From Acidimicrobiia bacterium (GTDB taxonomy: Bacteria; Actinomycetota; Acidimicrobiia; Spongiisociales; ZC4RG35), in NCBI GenBank assembly GCA_025929005.1, contig JAICND010000018.1, forward strand, positions 1 through 10,103: a DNA stretch of 10,103 nucleotides, read 5' to 3'. Numbering within the stretch: the stretch's first letter is position 1; every line of letters starts with the position of its first letter. The translations under genes were made by a program, and so were the position numbers. Below the pieces are notes generated by a model, which saw only the letters and a list, made by a program, of their open reading frames with translations, was not told the origin of the DNA and made no database searches. Shown piece after piece: positions 1 to 6,203 of the stretch.

Positions 1-428
1 GCCGTAACCCGGGCGACGTGGCCTTGAGCTTTGACGTTGCGGTACTCGCGCTCGATCTCCCCATCTGGGCCGAGAACAAAGGTCGAACGAATCAATCCGA
101 CCGACTCTTTCCCGTACATCATCTTCTTGCCCCACGCTCCAAAGGCTTCTGCAACCTTGTGGTCTTCATCTGAGAGGAGCGGAAAAGGCAAACCTTCCTT
201 TTCGCGAAACTTGGCATTCCGTTCGGGTTTGTCGGGGCTGACGCCGACCAGTTCGAAACCGCCCGCCTGTAAGTCTTCATACCGATCCCGAAAGTCGCAG
301 GCCTCGGCCGTGCATCCCGGGGTCATCGCCGCCGGATAGAAGAAGACGACCAGACGCTTGCCCGAGAAGTCCGAACGCGAGACCGGTCGGCCATCGTGAT
401 CCCTGAGGGTGAAGTCCATGACCGGCAC
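1..428 (-). CDS. bcp: Thioredoxin-dependent peroxiredoxin, Bcp/PrxQ type (3' end cut by window edge)
   Basis: Bcp-type peroxiredoxins reduce hydrogen peroxide and organic hydroperoxides in the cytoplasm, using thioredoxin as electron donor. The visible 142 codons cover most of a family member of about 155 residues. The active-site stretch reads FFYPAAMTPGCTAEACDFRD: TPGC holds the peroxidatic cysteine, and a second cysteine five residues on is the resolving position of the PrxQ subgroup. Later segments (VGVSPDKPE, PFPLLSDED, STFVLGPDGEI) fit the thioredoxin fold. I prefer the GTG at 428, giving MPVMDFTL, because a GGTGA stretch lies 9 nt upstream and contains the stop codon of the proline dehydrogenase gene. 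ATG at 419 is the alternative and would leave an unusually short N-terminus. It is the last visible gene of a tightly packed leftward operon, 10 nt after proline dehydrogenase. The context suggests protection from peroxide, possibly from flavin-dependent proline oxidation; that link is inference. Confidence 0.93.
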   Translation of the reverse strand, partial: MPVMDFTLRDHDGRPVSRSDFSGKRLVVFFYPAAMTPGCTAEACDFRDRYEDLQAGGFELVGVSPDKPERNAKFREKEGLPFPLLSDEDHKVAEAFGAWGKKMMYGKESVGLIRSTFVLGPDGEIEREYRNVKAQGHVARVT

Positions 429-438
429 GGTACAGGTG

Positions 439-1350
439 TCACCGGGAAAGCAATGCCCGCATGAAGAACCCCAGGTTGGCTGGACGTTCGGCGAGACGGC
501 GGACCAGATAGGGATACCAGGCTGACCCGTAGGGGACATACACGCGCACCTTGTGACCCGCTGCCACCAGTTGCTTTTGCAGCGCCGGCCGAATCCCGTA
601 GAGCATCTGGAACTCGAAGGCACCCTGCCGACGCTTGCCCAGCTGACGAGTGAGCTCGATGAGACGTTCGTCGTGAGTGGCAATGGCGGGGCGCACCAGG
701 GGGTCGGGCATCAACAACTCAAGAAGCCGCGCAAACGCCGCGTCCACATCATGTCTGGCGGTATAGGCCACATCGGGGGGTTCCATATAAGCCCCTTTAC
801 AGAGGCGGATGTGACCCCCCAAGGGAGCCAGCCGCCGGACATCGTCCGGGCTCCGAAATAGGTATGCCTGCAGCGCGACTCCCAGGTTGTGGTGAAATCG
901 TTGGGCGTTTTCATACAAGGTCACAGTGGCGTCGGTGAACCTCGAGCCCTCCATGTCAATAGTGACGGTGAGGTCGTGGGCGCTTGCCAGGCGCGCCAAT
1001 CTGTCCAGACCCGCGGCCGCCAGGGATTTATCGAACGCCAAACCGAGTTGAGTGAGCTTTATCGAAATGTTCCCGGCAACACGGTCCTGAGCGATCCGAG
1101 AGAGACAAGCTTCGTACCCCGCCATGGCAGCTTCCACGGCGGCGGGCTCGGTCACCTCTTCGCCCAGAAGATCGAGGGAAACCAGTAGTCCTTCCCGGTT
1201 GAGGGCTTTAGCTGCTGCGATCGCTTGATCCAGCGTGTCACCCGCCACGAAACGGTGAGCGAGAGCTCTTCCTGCCGCGGTCCCGGTGATCAGGCGAGTG
1301 ATGGGGGCGGAATCGGCGAGACCCACCACCGTTCGCCCAAAAATGCTCAC
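439..1350 (-). CDS. Proline dehydrogenase (monofunctional, FAD-dependent)
   Basis: Oxidises L-proline to delta-1-pyrroline-5-carboxylate with FAD, the first step of proline catabolism, usually passing electrons to the respiratory chain. At 303 residues it is a stand-alone PRODH barrel without the aldehyde dehydrogenase half of PutA. Visible barrel motifs in order are SIKLTQLG (96-103), DMEGS (132-136), LQAYLFR (160-166), RLCKGAY (182-188), ATHD (224-227) and FEFQMLYG (245-252). The C-terminal YLVRRLAE (281-288) carries the paired arginines that bind the proline carboxylate in this family. The start is GTG at 1350, and GTGA overlaps the proC stop by 4 nt, so translation is probably coupled. 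No pyrroline-5-carboxylate dehydrogenase gene is visible here, so the second catabolic step must be encoded elsewhere. The symbol varies in the literature (putA, putB, fadM), so none is given. Function is near certain; the physiological direction of flux is not. Confidence 0.95.
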   Translation of the reverse strand: MSIFGRTVVGLADSAPITRLITGTAAGRALAHRFVAGDTLDQAIAAAKALNREGLLVSLDLLGEEVTEPAAVEAAMAGYEACLSRIAQDRVAGNISIKLTQLGLAFDKSLAAAGLDRLARLASAHDLTVTIDMEGSRFTDATVTLYENAQRFHHNLGVALQAYLFRSPDDVRRLAPLGGHIRLCKGAYMEPPDVAYTARHDVDAAFARLLELLMPDPLVRPAIATHDERLIELTRQLGKRRQGAFEFQMLYGIRPALQKQLVAAGHKVRVYVPYGSAWYPYLVRRLAERPANLGFFMRALLSR

Positions 1351-2156
1351 CCGGCGCCGAGTTCCCGGGCTCGCTGTGCGGCTGCGCGCACCGCATCTTC
1401 GACCAGCGCTCGGAAACCTCGCTCCTCCAGGATGTGGACGGCGGCCGCCGTGGTACCCCCGGGGGATGTCACCTGAGCCCTCAGCTCGGAAGGGCTGAGG
1501 GGGGTATCGGTGAGCAGATGACCGGCCCCGCGGACGGTCTGGTTAACAAACGTCTCGGCGACGTCACGGGGCAGACCTTCACGGATCGCGGCTTCGGTCA
1601 GAGCTTCGGCCAATAAGAAGACGTAGGCGGGTCCCGTACCCGACACCGCGGTCACGGCATCGAGGAGGCTCTCGTCAAGGAGTTGCACGTCTCCGACGGC
1701 TCCCAGAACCGCCCTGGCCTTCTCGAGATGCACCGGATGCGTGTGAAGGCCCGCTGCCATCGCGGTCACGGCCTGACCTACCAGAGCCGGGGTGTTCGGC
1801 ATCGCCCTCACCACCGGAACGCCGTCTAGCTGGGACTCGAATACACCGGTGGGCACACCTGCCGCAAAGGTGAGAACGAGCTGATCACGATTGATCGAAC
1901 CCGCCAGGCTGGCGAGGAGCGGTCCAATATCGCGTGGTTTGACGGAGATCACTACGACTTCCTTACCCTCGACAGCGGCCCGGGGATCGAGTCCCACGCT
2001 GGCGGCCGTCAGCCTGGCCAGGTCTTCGAGTCGACCCGGTCGGCGCACACATAACGAAAGGTCAGACGGTTCCCACCCAGCTCGCAGCAGCCCCAAAACG
2101 AGTGCCTGCCCCATCGCGCCGACGCCGATCACCGCCACAGAGGGGCGCAGAGTCAT
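1347..2156 (-). CDS. proC: Pyrroline-5-carboxylate reductase
   Basis: Reduces delta-1-pyrroline-5-carboxylate to L-proline with NAD(P)H, the last step of proline biosynthesis in the cytoplasm. The protein has 269 residues, normal for the family. An N-terminal Rossmann fold shows VAVIGVGAMG (7-16). VRAMPNTP (117-124), AVSGTGPAYVF (170-180) and the family signature VTSPGGTTAAA (229-239) follow in the expected order, the last two in the helical dimerisation and substrate-binding domain. Two arginines after the second strand (CVRRPGR, about 36-42) favour NADPH over NADH; this is inference. The ATG start sits in an ATGA overlap with the udk stop, and the gene end overlaps the start of proline dehydrogenase by 4 nt. 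The product of one neighbour is therefore the substrate of the other. No oddities were seen in the catalytic motifs. Confidence 0.96.
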   Translation of the reverse strand: MTLRPSVAVIGVGAMGQALVLGLLRAGWEPSDLSLCVRRPGRLEDLARLTAASVGLDPRAAVEGKEVVVISVKPRDIGPLLASLAGSINRDQLVLTFAAGVPTGVFESQLDGVPVVRAMPNTPALVGQAVTAMAAGLHTHPVHLEKARAVLGAVGDVQLLDESLLDAVTAVSGTGPAYVFLLAEALTEAAIREGLPRDVAETFVNQTVRGAGHLLTDTPLSPSELRAQVTSPGGTTAAAVHILEERGFRALVEDAVRAAAQRARELGAG

Positions 2157-2809
2157 GACGGCGAGTATATGGAGGGGCCCAGAGAGCCCGATTGGGCTCT
2201 GATCATCTCAACAACTGTGGCCACTGCCCGGGGGTTGTAACCCTCTGGGATTATCAGATCTGCGTACCGCTTAGAGGGCTCGACGAACTCAAGGTGCATG
2301 GGCCGGACCGTGGTCAAGTACTGGTCGATCACCGAGGCGGGGCTGCGTCCTCTCTCGTCCATGTCCCGACGGAGCCGGCGAGCGAGTCTGATGTCAGGAT
2401 CGGTGTCGACGTAGATCTTCAGGTCGAATTCGGCGCGAAGATCAACGTCGGCCAGCACGAGAATGCCGTCCACGATCAGCACCGGGGCGGGATCGACCGG
2501 TTCGGTTTCGTCGGCGCGAAGGTGGAGGGTGAAGTCGTAGGTCGGACGAGCGATTGTCTCGCCTGCTTTCAGAGCCTGCAGGTGTTTGATGAGCAACTCT
2601 GTTTCGAGGGCGTCCGGATGGTCGTAGTTGACGCGGGTGCGGTCGAAGAAGCTCAGGTGAGGCTGATGCCGGTAATAGGAGTCGTGCTGGATCAGCGCCA
2701 CACCCGACAGCCCTGACACGACAGCCTGGGCAATCGTCGTCTTGCCGGATCCAGACCCTCCCCCAATACCTATCACCAGAGGTCGTAGCCCGCTGAATCC
2801 GTTGTCCAC
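2153..2809 (-). CDS. udk: Uridine kinase
   Basis: Phosphorylates uridine (and usually cytidine) to the monophosphate in pyrimidine salvage. The 218 residues match the usual length of bacterial Udk. A P-loop GGGSGSGKTT lies at 16-25. It is followed by the nucleoside-binding motifs DSYYR (43-47), NYDHPDA (61-67) and YDF (91-93), a DGILVL strand (114-119) where many relatives have EGI, and an arginine-rich lid RLARRLRRDMDERGRS (141-156). EPSKRYADLIIPEG (177-190) is the typical C-terminal segment. The start is GTG at 2809, with no convincing Shine-Dalgarno sequence upstream. Translation may depend on the DUF4388 gene, whose stop lies 22 nt before. The stop overlaps the proC start as ATGA. Phosphoribulokinase belongs to the same superfamily, but these motifs fit uridine kinase better. 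Confidence 0.93.
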   Translation of the reverse strand: MDNGFSGLRPLVIGIGGGSGSGKTTIAQAVVSGLSGVALIQHDSYYRHQPHLSFFDRTRVNYDHPDALETELLIKHLQALKAGETIARPTYDFTLHLRADETEPVDPAPVLIVDGILVLADVDLRAEFDLKIYVDTDPDIRLARRLRRDMDERGRSPASVIDQYLTTVRPMHLEFVEPSKRYADLIIPEGYNPRAVATVVEMIRAQSGSLGPSIYSPS

Positions 2810-2831
2810 GCCGGAACGTTACCGATCCGGA

Positions 2832-3650
2832 CTATCCGTTGGTGCGGAGCTTCCTCATGTCGTCGAGTACGCCGGAGACGAGGGTTGTTCCCGGTGATGC
2901 AACCACCGAACGCAACGAGCGGCGCCCGGCGGTCACTTCGTCGACTTCGTCTTCGTGACCGTTGGCTCGAGGGGAAGTGGGAATGTCGGTGCTCAAATCA
3001 ACGGCGCCCTCGGCAGGATGTTCGCTGAGCCAATCAAGCACGGGCGGATCCGTCACAGAGACCGAAACCTGGAGGTGTTCCGGTTCGATCGGAATCGAGA
3101 TCTCGTTGGTGACGGCGAGTCCTCTGCCTATCAGCGTGGCGGCCACCTGCAAGGCCTTGCTGCGACCCAAGTCCTGTTCGAGGGTCGTCACGCTAAATGC
3201 AGGCACCAGGGCAACGATGGCCTCCCAATCGTCTGCGTGGAGTGTGACAGGCGCGGGTGCGCCGGAGATGAGGCGGAGTGGGGTCGATTCGTTGATTCCC
3301 TCGCGCCGGATTTCCGCTTCGATCATCCGAAGCCGATCGACCTCGGTCATGATCTCTATCACTTCCCAGCGAGCCGAGTTCTCGGCTACTTCGGGGTCGG
3401 CGACCAGGAACGACCCGTCCGAGTTGTTCACCAGGACATGGAGGGCGTCGATGGTGAGCCGACGGGCTTCCTCGACCGTGGTTGGGGGCTTTTGACCTGC
3501 GACCGCTGCCCCGGCGATCTGCCCGTTGACGAAGTGGATTACCCCAGGTCGGGAGCCGTCGATCCGAAGGGCCCCCGTCTTCTGAGTCACCCTCATGATC
3601 TGCAACAGGTCGGTAACCGGCCAATTGCTCAGGTTCCCAGACAGCATCAT
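2832..3650 (-). CDS. DUF4388 domain protein (PatA-like N-terminal domain)
   Basis: A 272-residue cytoplasmic protein of unknown function. The first 90 residues match the DUF4388 pattern: LSGNLSNWPVTDLLQIMRVTQKTG, then GVIHFVNGQIAGA and a helical segment. This domain occurs in PatA-like regulators and near Roadblock/MglA-type GTPase systems. A second folded part (about 95-185, containing DDWEAIVALVPAFSVTTLEQDLG and ALQVAATLIGRGL) resembles a winged-helix module. A hydrophilic acidic linker (about 205-240) leads to a short tail, VSGVLDDMRKLRTNG, that could be a docking peptide. I chose the ATG at 3650. GGAAGGA lies just upstream at 3654-3660, and the adjacent ATG at 3647 has even better spacing. 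An ATG at 3665 would place this ribosome binding site inside the gene. It heads the tight udk-proC-proline dehydrogenase-bcp cluster. No GTPase partner is visible, so its role there is unknown. Confidence 0.82.
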   Translation of the reverse strand: MMLSGNLSNWPVTDLLQIMRVTQKTGALRIDGSRPGVIHFVNGQIAGAAVAGQKPPTTVEEARRLTIDALHVLVNNSDGSFLVADPEVAENSARWEVIEIMTEVDRLRMIEAEIRREGINESTPLRLISGAPAPVTLHADDWEAIVALVPAFSVTTLEQDLGRSKALQVAATLIGRGLAVTNEISIPIEPEHLQVSVSVTDPPVLDWLSEHPAEGAVDLSTDIPTSPRANGHEDEVDEVTAGRRSLRSVVASPGTTLVSGVLDDMRKLRTNG

Positions 3651-3653
3651 TGA

Positions 3654-3660
3654 TCCTTCC
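3654..3660 (-). promoter_or_regulatory. Ribosome binding site deciding the DUF4388 start
   Basis: On the minus strand this reads GGAAGGA, 3 nt before the ATG at 3650 and 6 nt before the ATG at 3647. It falls inside the frame of the upstream ATG at 3665, arguing against that longer start. The DUF4388 consensus normally begins a few residues before LSGNL, which supports either of the two downstream ATGs. Confidence 0.6.
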
Positions 3661-3713
3661 CCCATTCCTGCGGTGTACTTGTATCGGCAGGGGGTGGCTC
3701 TAGTTGAGCCTTA

Positions 3714-4274
3714 TCAGCCCCGTTTGGCGGCTTTCATCTCCCGTTTTTGCTGGCGAAGAGTCACCACATCCTCCCAGTTCGCCACATCGGCAATCGACGG
3801 CCAGTCAGCGGCCACCGCCTCCCACCCGGGAGGCTGAACCCCGATCCTTTTGCCCAGGACCCCGACAAAGATGCGCGCCTTGGCCTTGCCAAAACCGGGA
3901 AGCGCCAGGAGGCGGGCCAGAAGGTCCTCGCCGGAAGTGGCCTCACCCCAAAGTCGAGCGGCGTCGGCGCCGTGGTTCTCGACCAAAAAACGGCACAGTT
4001 CCTGGGTGCGCTTGGCCATGGCTCCGGGGAACCGGTGGATCGCCGGCGGGCCTTTGAAGATCTCCTCAAGTCGGGCCGGGTCGTAATTCGCGATCGTGGC
4101 GGCATCGAGGGGCTCGCCGAGACGCTGCTGAAGGAGGTAAGGACCATAGAAGGCGCGCTCCATCGGGAATTGCTGGTCGAGCAGCATCCCGGTCAGGAGA
4201 GCCAGGGGGTCGTGGGCCAGAAGTCGGTCCGCTTCGGGATCACCCGTCCAGGGCAAAGAGTCGGGGTTGGGCAC
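3714..4274 (-). CDS. HhH-GPD base-excision-repair-like protein (TIGR03252 type)
   Basis: A 186-residue protein of the helix-hairpin-helix/GPD DNA glycosylase superfamily, in the small group usually annotated as an uncharacterised HhH-GPD protein (TIGR03252; assigned from memory of its pattern). The N-terminal LLTGMLLDQQFPMERAFYGPYLL (26-48) corresponds to the helical region lining the base pocket. The hairpin is LLALPGFGKAKARIFVGVLG (122-141). The hairpin should be followed by a catalytic aspartate (VDTH in endonuclease III), but here the sequence is GVQPPGWEAVA, with no Asp. A basic tail, QQKREMKAAKRG, ends the protein. The start is GTG at 4274, with AGGG 7 nt upstream. It is transcribed toward the DUF4388 gene, 63 nt away, and may share its transcript. 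Whether it has glycosylase activity cannot be told from the sequence. Confidence 0.85.
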   Translation of the reverse strand: MPNPDSLPWTGDPEADRLLAHDPLALLTGMLLDQQFPMERAFYGPYLLQQRLGEPLDAATIANYDPARLEEIFKGPPAIHRFPGAMAKRTQELCRFLVENHGADAARLWGEATSGEDLLARLLALPGFGKAKARIFVGVLGKRIGVQPPGWEAVAADWPSIADVANWEDVVTLRQQKREMKAAKRG

Positions 4275-4323
4275 AATTGCACCCTACCGGCCTACCTCTA
4301 TTTGTGGGATCGCCAGAGGGCTG

Positions 4324-4419
4324 TCAGACCGCGCGGAACAGGACCCAGAGGGCCAGCAGAACCACCGGAGCGAAAGGCAGCAAGTGGGAGAATTCGATGT
4401 GTCGATCCCGAGTAAACAC
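4324..4419 (-). CDS. Putative 31-residue single-span membrane peptide
   Basis: A short open frame on the minus strand starts with GTG and ends with TGA. Its product is MFTRDRHIEFSHLLPFAP followed by VVLLALWVLFRAV. The first dozen residues are hydrophilic with several charges. The rest (about L13 to V31) is a hydrophobic helix just long enough to enter or span a membrane, ending in a basic residue. A good ribosome binding site, AAGGAG, lies 5 nt before the GTG. It sits 49 nt upstream of the HhH-GPD gene on the same strand and faces the carboxylase beta gene across 110 nt. I recognise no family. The ribosome binding site, hydrophobicity and position in an otherwise unexplained gap support it. 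A chance reading frame of this size remains possible. Confidence 0.45.
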   Translation of the reverse strand: MFTRDRHIEFSHLLPFAPVVLLALWVLFRAV

Positions 4420-4424
4420 GACAG

Positions 4425-4430
4425 CTCCTT
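4425..4430 (-). promoter_or_regulatory. Shine-Dalgarno site of the 31-residue ORF
   Basis: The minus strand reads AAGGAG with 5 nt to the GTG at 4419. It overlaps a tandem CTAAGG duplication (4427-4439). This is one of the better ribosome binding sites in the window, where several genes lack one, and it is the main reason to take the small frame seriously. Confidence 0.45.
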
Positions 4431-4513
4431 AGCCCTTAGACGCAGCTCCCCCAACAAGGGTTTCATTCGGTCCGTCATTCCCGCCTGTTGAGGGTCGCCC
4501 GACCCATCTTCAC

Positions 4514-4519
4514 TAGCCT
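4514..4519 (+). promoter_or_regulatory. Candidate -10 element TAGCCT upstream of the carboxylase beta gene
   Basis: TAGCCT fits the TAnnnT pattern of actinobacterial -10 boxes and ends exactly 10 nt before the ATG at 4530. The surrounding CTAGCCTCACT is matched by CTAGCCTCGCT at the same distance before the alpha-subunit start. No convincing -35 box was found: TTGAGG at 4488 is 20 nt away, which is too far. Confidence 0.35.
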
Positions 4520-4529
4520 CACTCAGGAG

Positions 4530-6128
4530 ATGAGACCCCTTCACTCACAGGTCGATCGTCGGTCACCCGAATTCCAGACCAACCGTCAGGCGATGCTCGA
4601 TCGGCTCGAGGAGTTCGAGAAACTGCAGTCGGAAGCTCGGATGGGAGGGGGCCAGAAGTACATCGATCGTCACGTGAGCCGGGGCAAGCTGTTGGTGCGG
4701 CAGCGGATCGAAACGCTCGTCGATCGAGACAGCCCCTTCCTCGAGCTATCCACCCTGGCGGCTTGGGGGACCGACAAGAACCTCGGAGCCAACGCCGTCA
4801 CAGGCATTGGGGTGATCAGCGGGGTCGAGTGCGTCATTTCTGCGAATGACCCCACTAGTCAGGCCGGCTCCTCGAATCGCTACTCGCTAGCCAAGACACT
4901 GAGAGCACAGGACATCTCCCGCGAGAACCGGCTGCCCCTCGTCAACTTGGTCGAGTCGGGTGGCGCCGACCTCCCCGACCAGGCCGAAGTCTTCATCACG
5001 GGCGGCAAGTGGTTCCGCAACCTCACCCAGCTGTCGAGGCTGGGCATCCCCACCATCGCCTTGGTGTTTGGGAACTCGACGGCTGGCGGCGCTTACGTGC
5101 CAGCCATGTGCGACTACTCGGTGATGGTCAAGGAACGTGCGAAGGTGTTTCTCGGGGGTCCTCCCCTGGTGAAGATGGCCACCGGGGAAGAGTCCTCGGA
5201 CGAAGAGCTCGGTGGGGCAGAAATGCACTCGCGAGTCTCCGGGCTCTCGGATTACTTCGCGTTTGATGAACTCGATGCCCTCCGCATCGGTCGCGAGATC
5301 GTCGCTCATCTCAACTGGCGGAAAGCGGGATACGGCCCGACCATGCCCGCCGACGAACCGGTCCACGACCCTGAGGATCTGCTTGGCATTATCCCCCAGG
5401 ACCTGCGGGTTCCGTTCGACACCCGCGAAGTGCTGGCCCGGGTGCTCGACGGGTCGCGCTTTGAGGAGTACAAGGCGGTGTACGGCCCATCGATGGTGAC
5501 GGGCTGGGGATCGATTCACGGATTCCCCATCGGCGTGGTCGCCAACCAACAAGGGGTGATCTTCTCTGAGGAAGCACAGAAAGCGACCGAGTTCATCCAA
5601 TTGTGCAACCGCTACGACCAGCCCATCCTGTTCGTCCACAACACCACCGGCTACATGGTCGGGAAGACCTACGAGCAGCGGGGGATCATCAAAGACGGCG
5701 CCAAGATGATCAACGCCGTTGCCAATTCGACGGTACCTCATCTGGCGTTGATGGCAGGAGTGTCATATGGCGCTGGAAACTATGGGATGTCGGGCCGTTC
5801 GTACAACCCCCGTTTCGTTTTCGGCTGGCCCAACCACAAAGTGGCCGTCATGGGTCCGAAACAACTGGCAGGGGTGCTCTCAATCATCGCCCGCCAGTCG
5901 GCCGACGAGCAAGGACGTGCCTTTGATGACGAAGCGGACCAGCAGCGCCGGGCGTTGATCGAAGCCCAGATAGAGCACGAGGAGCAGGCGTACTTCTCAA
6001 CCGCTCGAATCCGCGACGACGGTCTCATCGACCCACGCGACACCCGCACAGTCATGGGGATCGCCCTCTCTGCGGTGCATTCCGGCCCGGTTCAAGGCAC
6101 CTCGGATTTCGGCGTGTTCCGAATGTGA
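4530..6128 (+). CDS. Acyl-CoA carboxylase beta (carboxyltransferase) subunit, AccD2-like
   Basis: Transfers the carboxyl group from carboxybiotin to an acyl-CoA, working with the biotin carboxylase subunit at 6858-8834. The 532 residues hold two crotonase-like halves. The N-terminal half contains VESGGADLPDQAEVF (about 140-155), FGNSTAGGAYVPAM (about 180-194) and FLGGPPLVKMATGEE. The C-terminal half contains NTTGYMVGKTYEQRG (about 370) and GVSYGAGNYGMSGRSYNPRF (about 409-428), whose glycines form the second oxyanion hole. The sequence, including the ending DPRDTRTVMGIALSAVHSGPVQGTSDFGVFRM, closely resembles mycobacterial AccD2 as I recall it. Methylcrotonyl- or geranyl-CoA carboxylase beta subunits are the next best fit, so the substrate is open. 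The start ATG gives MRPLHSQVDRRSPEF, as in relatives; a TTG at 4488 would add 14 unlikely residues. AGGAG directly abuts the ATG with no spacer, which is odd. A palindromic hairpin follows 13 nt after the stop. Confidence 0.93.
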   Translation: MRPLHSQVDRRSPEFQTNRQAMLDRLEEFEKLQSEARMGGGQKYIDRHVSRGKLLVRQRIETLVDRDSPFLELSTLAAWGTDKNLGANAVTGIGVISGVECVISANDPTSQAGSSNRYSLAKTLRAQDISRENRLPLVNLVESGGADLPDQAEVFITGGKWFRNLTQLSRLGIPTIALVFGNSTAGGAYVPAMCDYSVMVKERAKVFLGGPPLVKMATGEESSDEELGGAEMHSRVSGLSDYFAFDELDALRIGREIVAHLNWRKAGYGPTMPADEPVHDPEDLLGIIPQDLRVPFDTREVLARVLDGSRFEEYKAVYGPSMVTGWGSIHGFPIGVVANQQGVIFSEEAQKATEFIQLCNRYDQPILFVHNTTGYMVGKTYEQRGIIKDGAKMINAVANSTVPHLALMAGVSYGAGNYGMSGRSYNPRFVFGWPNHKVAVMGPKQLAGVLSIIARQSADEQGRAFDDEADQQRRALIEAQIEHEEQAYFSTARIRDDGLIDPRDTRTVMGIALSAVHSGPVQGTSDFGVFRM

Positions 6129-6141
6129 CACTTCCGATTGC

Positions 6142-6189
6142 TTCTTGCGTAGAAATGCCGTCGTTTTCGACGGCATTTCTACGCAAGAA
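6142..6189. terminator. Perfect 22-bp stem-loop between convergent genes (copy 1), probable bidirectional terminator
   Basis: The left arm 6142-6163 and right arm 6168-6189 are perfectly complementary over 22 bp, with a TTTT loop. It begins 13 nt after the carboxylase beta stop and ends 14 nt before the stop of the oppositely oriented thioredoxin-fold gene. No T-run follows the stem on either strand, so it resembles the I-shaped hairpins proposed for actinobacterial termination and not a classic intrinsic terminator. A sequence-related copy lies at 8824-8870. Transcript-end function is inferred from position. Confidence 0.8.
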
Positions 6190-6203
6190 CGGGTGGGGAA
6201 AGC

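Noticed and set aside
2955..3653. A 232-codon plus-strand frame opposite the DUF4388 gene
   Set aside because: No family motif or ribosome binding site. The minus-strand frame has a DUF4388 pattern, a ribosome binding site and operon spacing.
3696..3710. Small inverted repeat GGCTC-TAGTT-GAGCC after the HhH-GPD stop, as a terminator
   Set aside because: Only 5 bp of stem and no T-run; too weak to separate this gene from the DUF4388 gene.
3747..4415. A 222-codon plus-strand frame opposite the HhH-GPD gene and the small ORF
   Set aside because: Composition looks like an antisense shadow, with no recognisable domain and no start signal.
4427..4439. Tandem CTAAGG duplication upstream of the 31-residue ORF as a regulator binding site
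   Set aside because: Two short copies overlapping a ribosome binding site are easily chance, and no further copies are present.
4488..4529. TTG start extending the carboxylase beta subunit by 14 residues
   Set aside because: The extra residues have no family match, and homologues begin near MRPLHSQVD. The interval is better explained as promoter.
4284..4544. An 86-codon minus-strand frame overlapping the carboxylase beta start
   Set aside because: It would cross the beta-gene promoter and start codon, has no ribosome binding site or motif, and conflicts with the better-supported 31-residue frame in another reading frame.
4887..5741. A 284-codon open frame on the minus strand inside the carboxylase beta gene
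   Set aside because: It is fully antisense to a strongly conserved enzyme. Its product is rich in His, Arg, Gly and Val with no recognisable motif, typical of antisense frames in GC-rich coding DNA.
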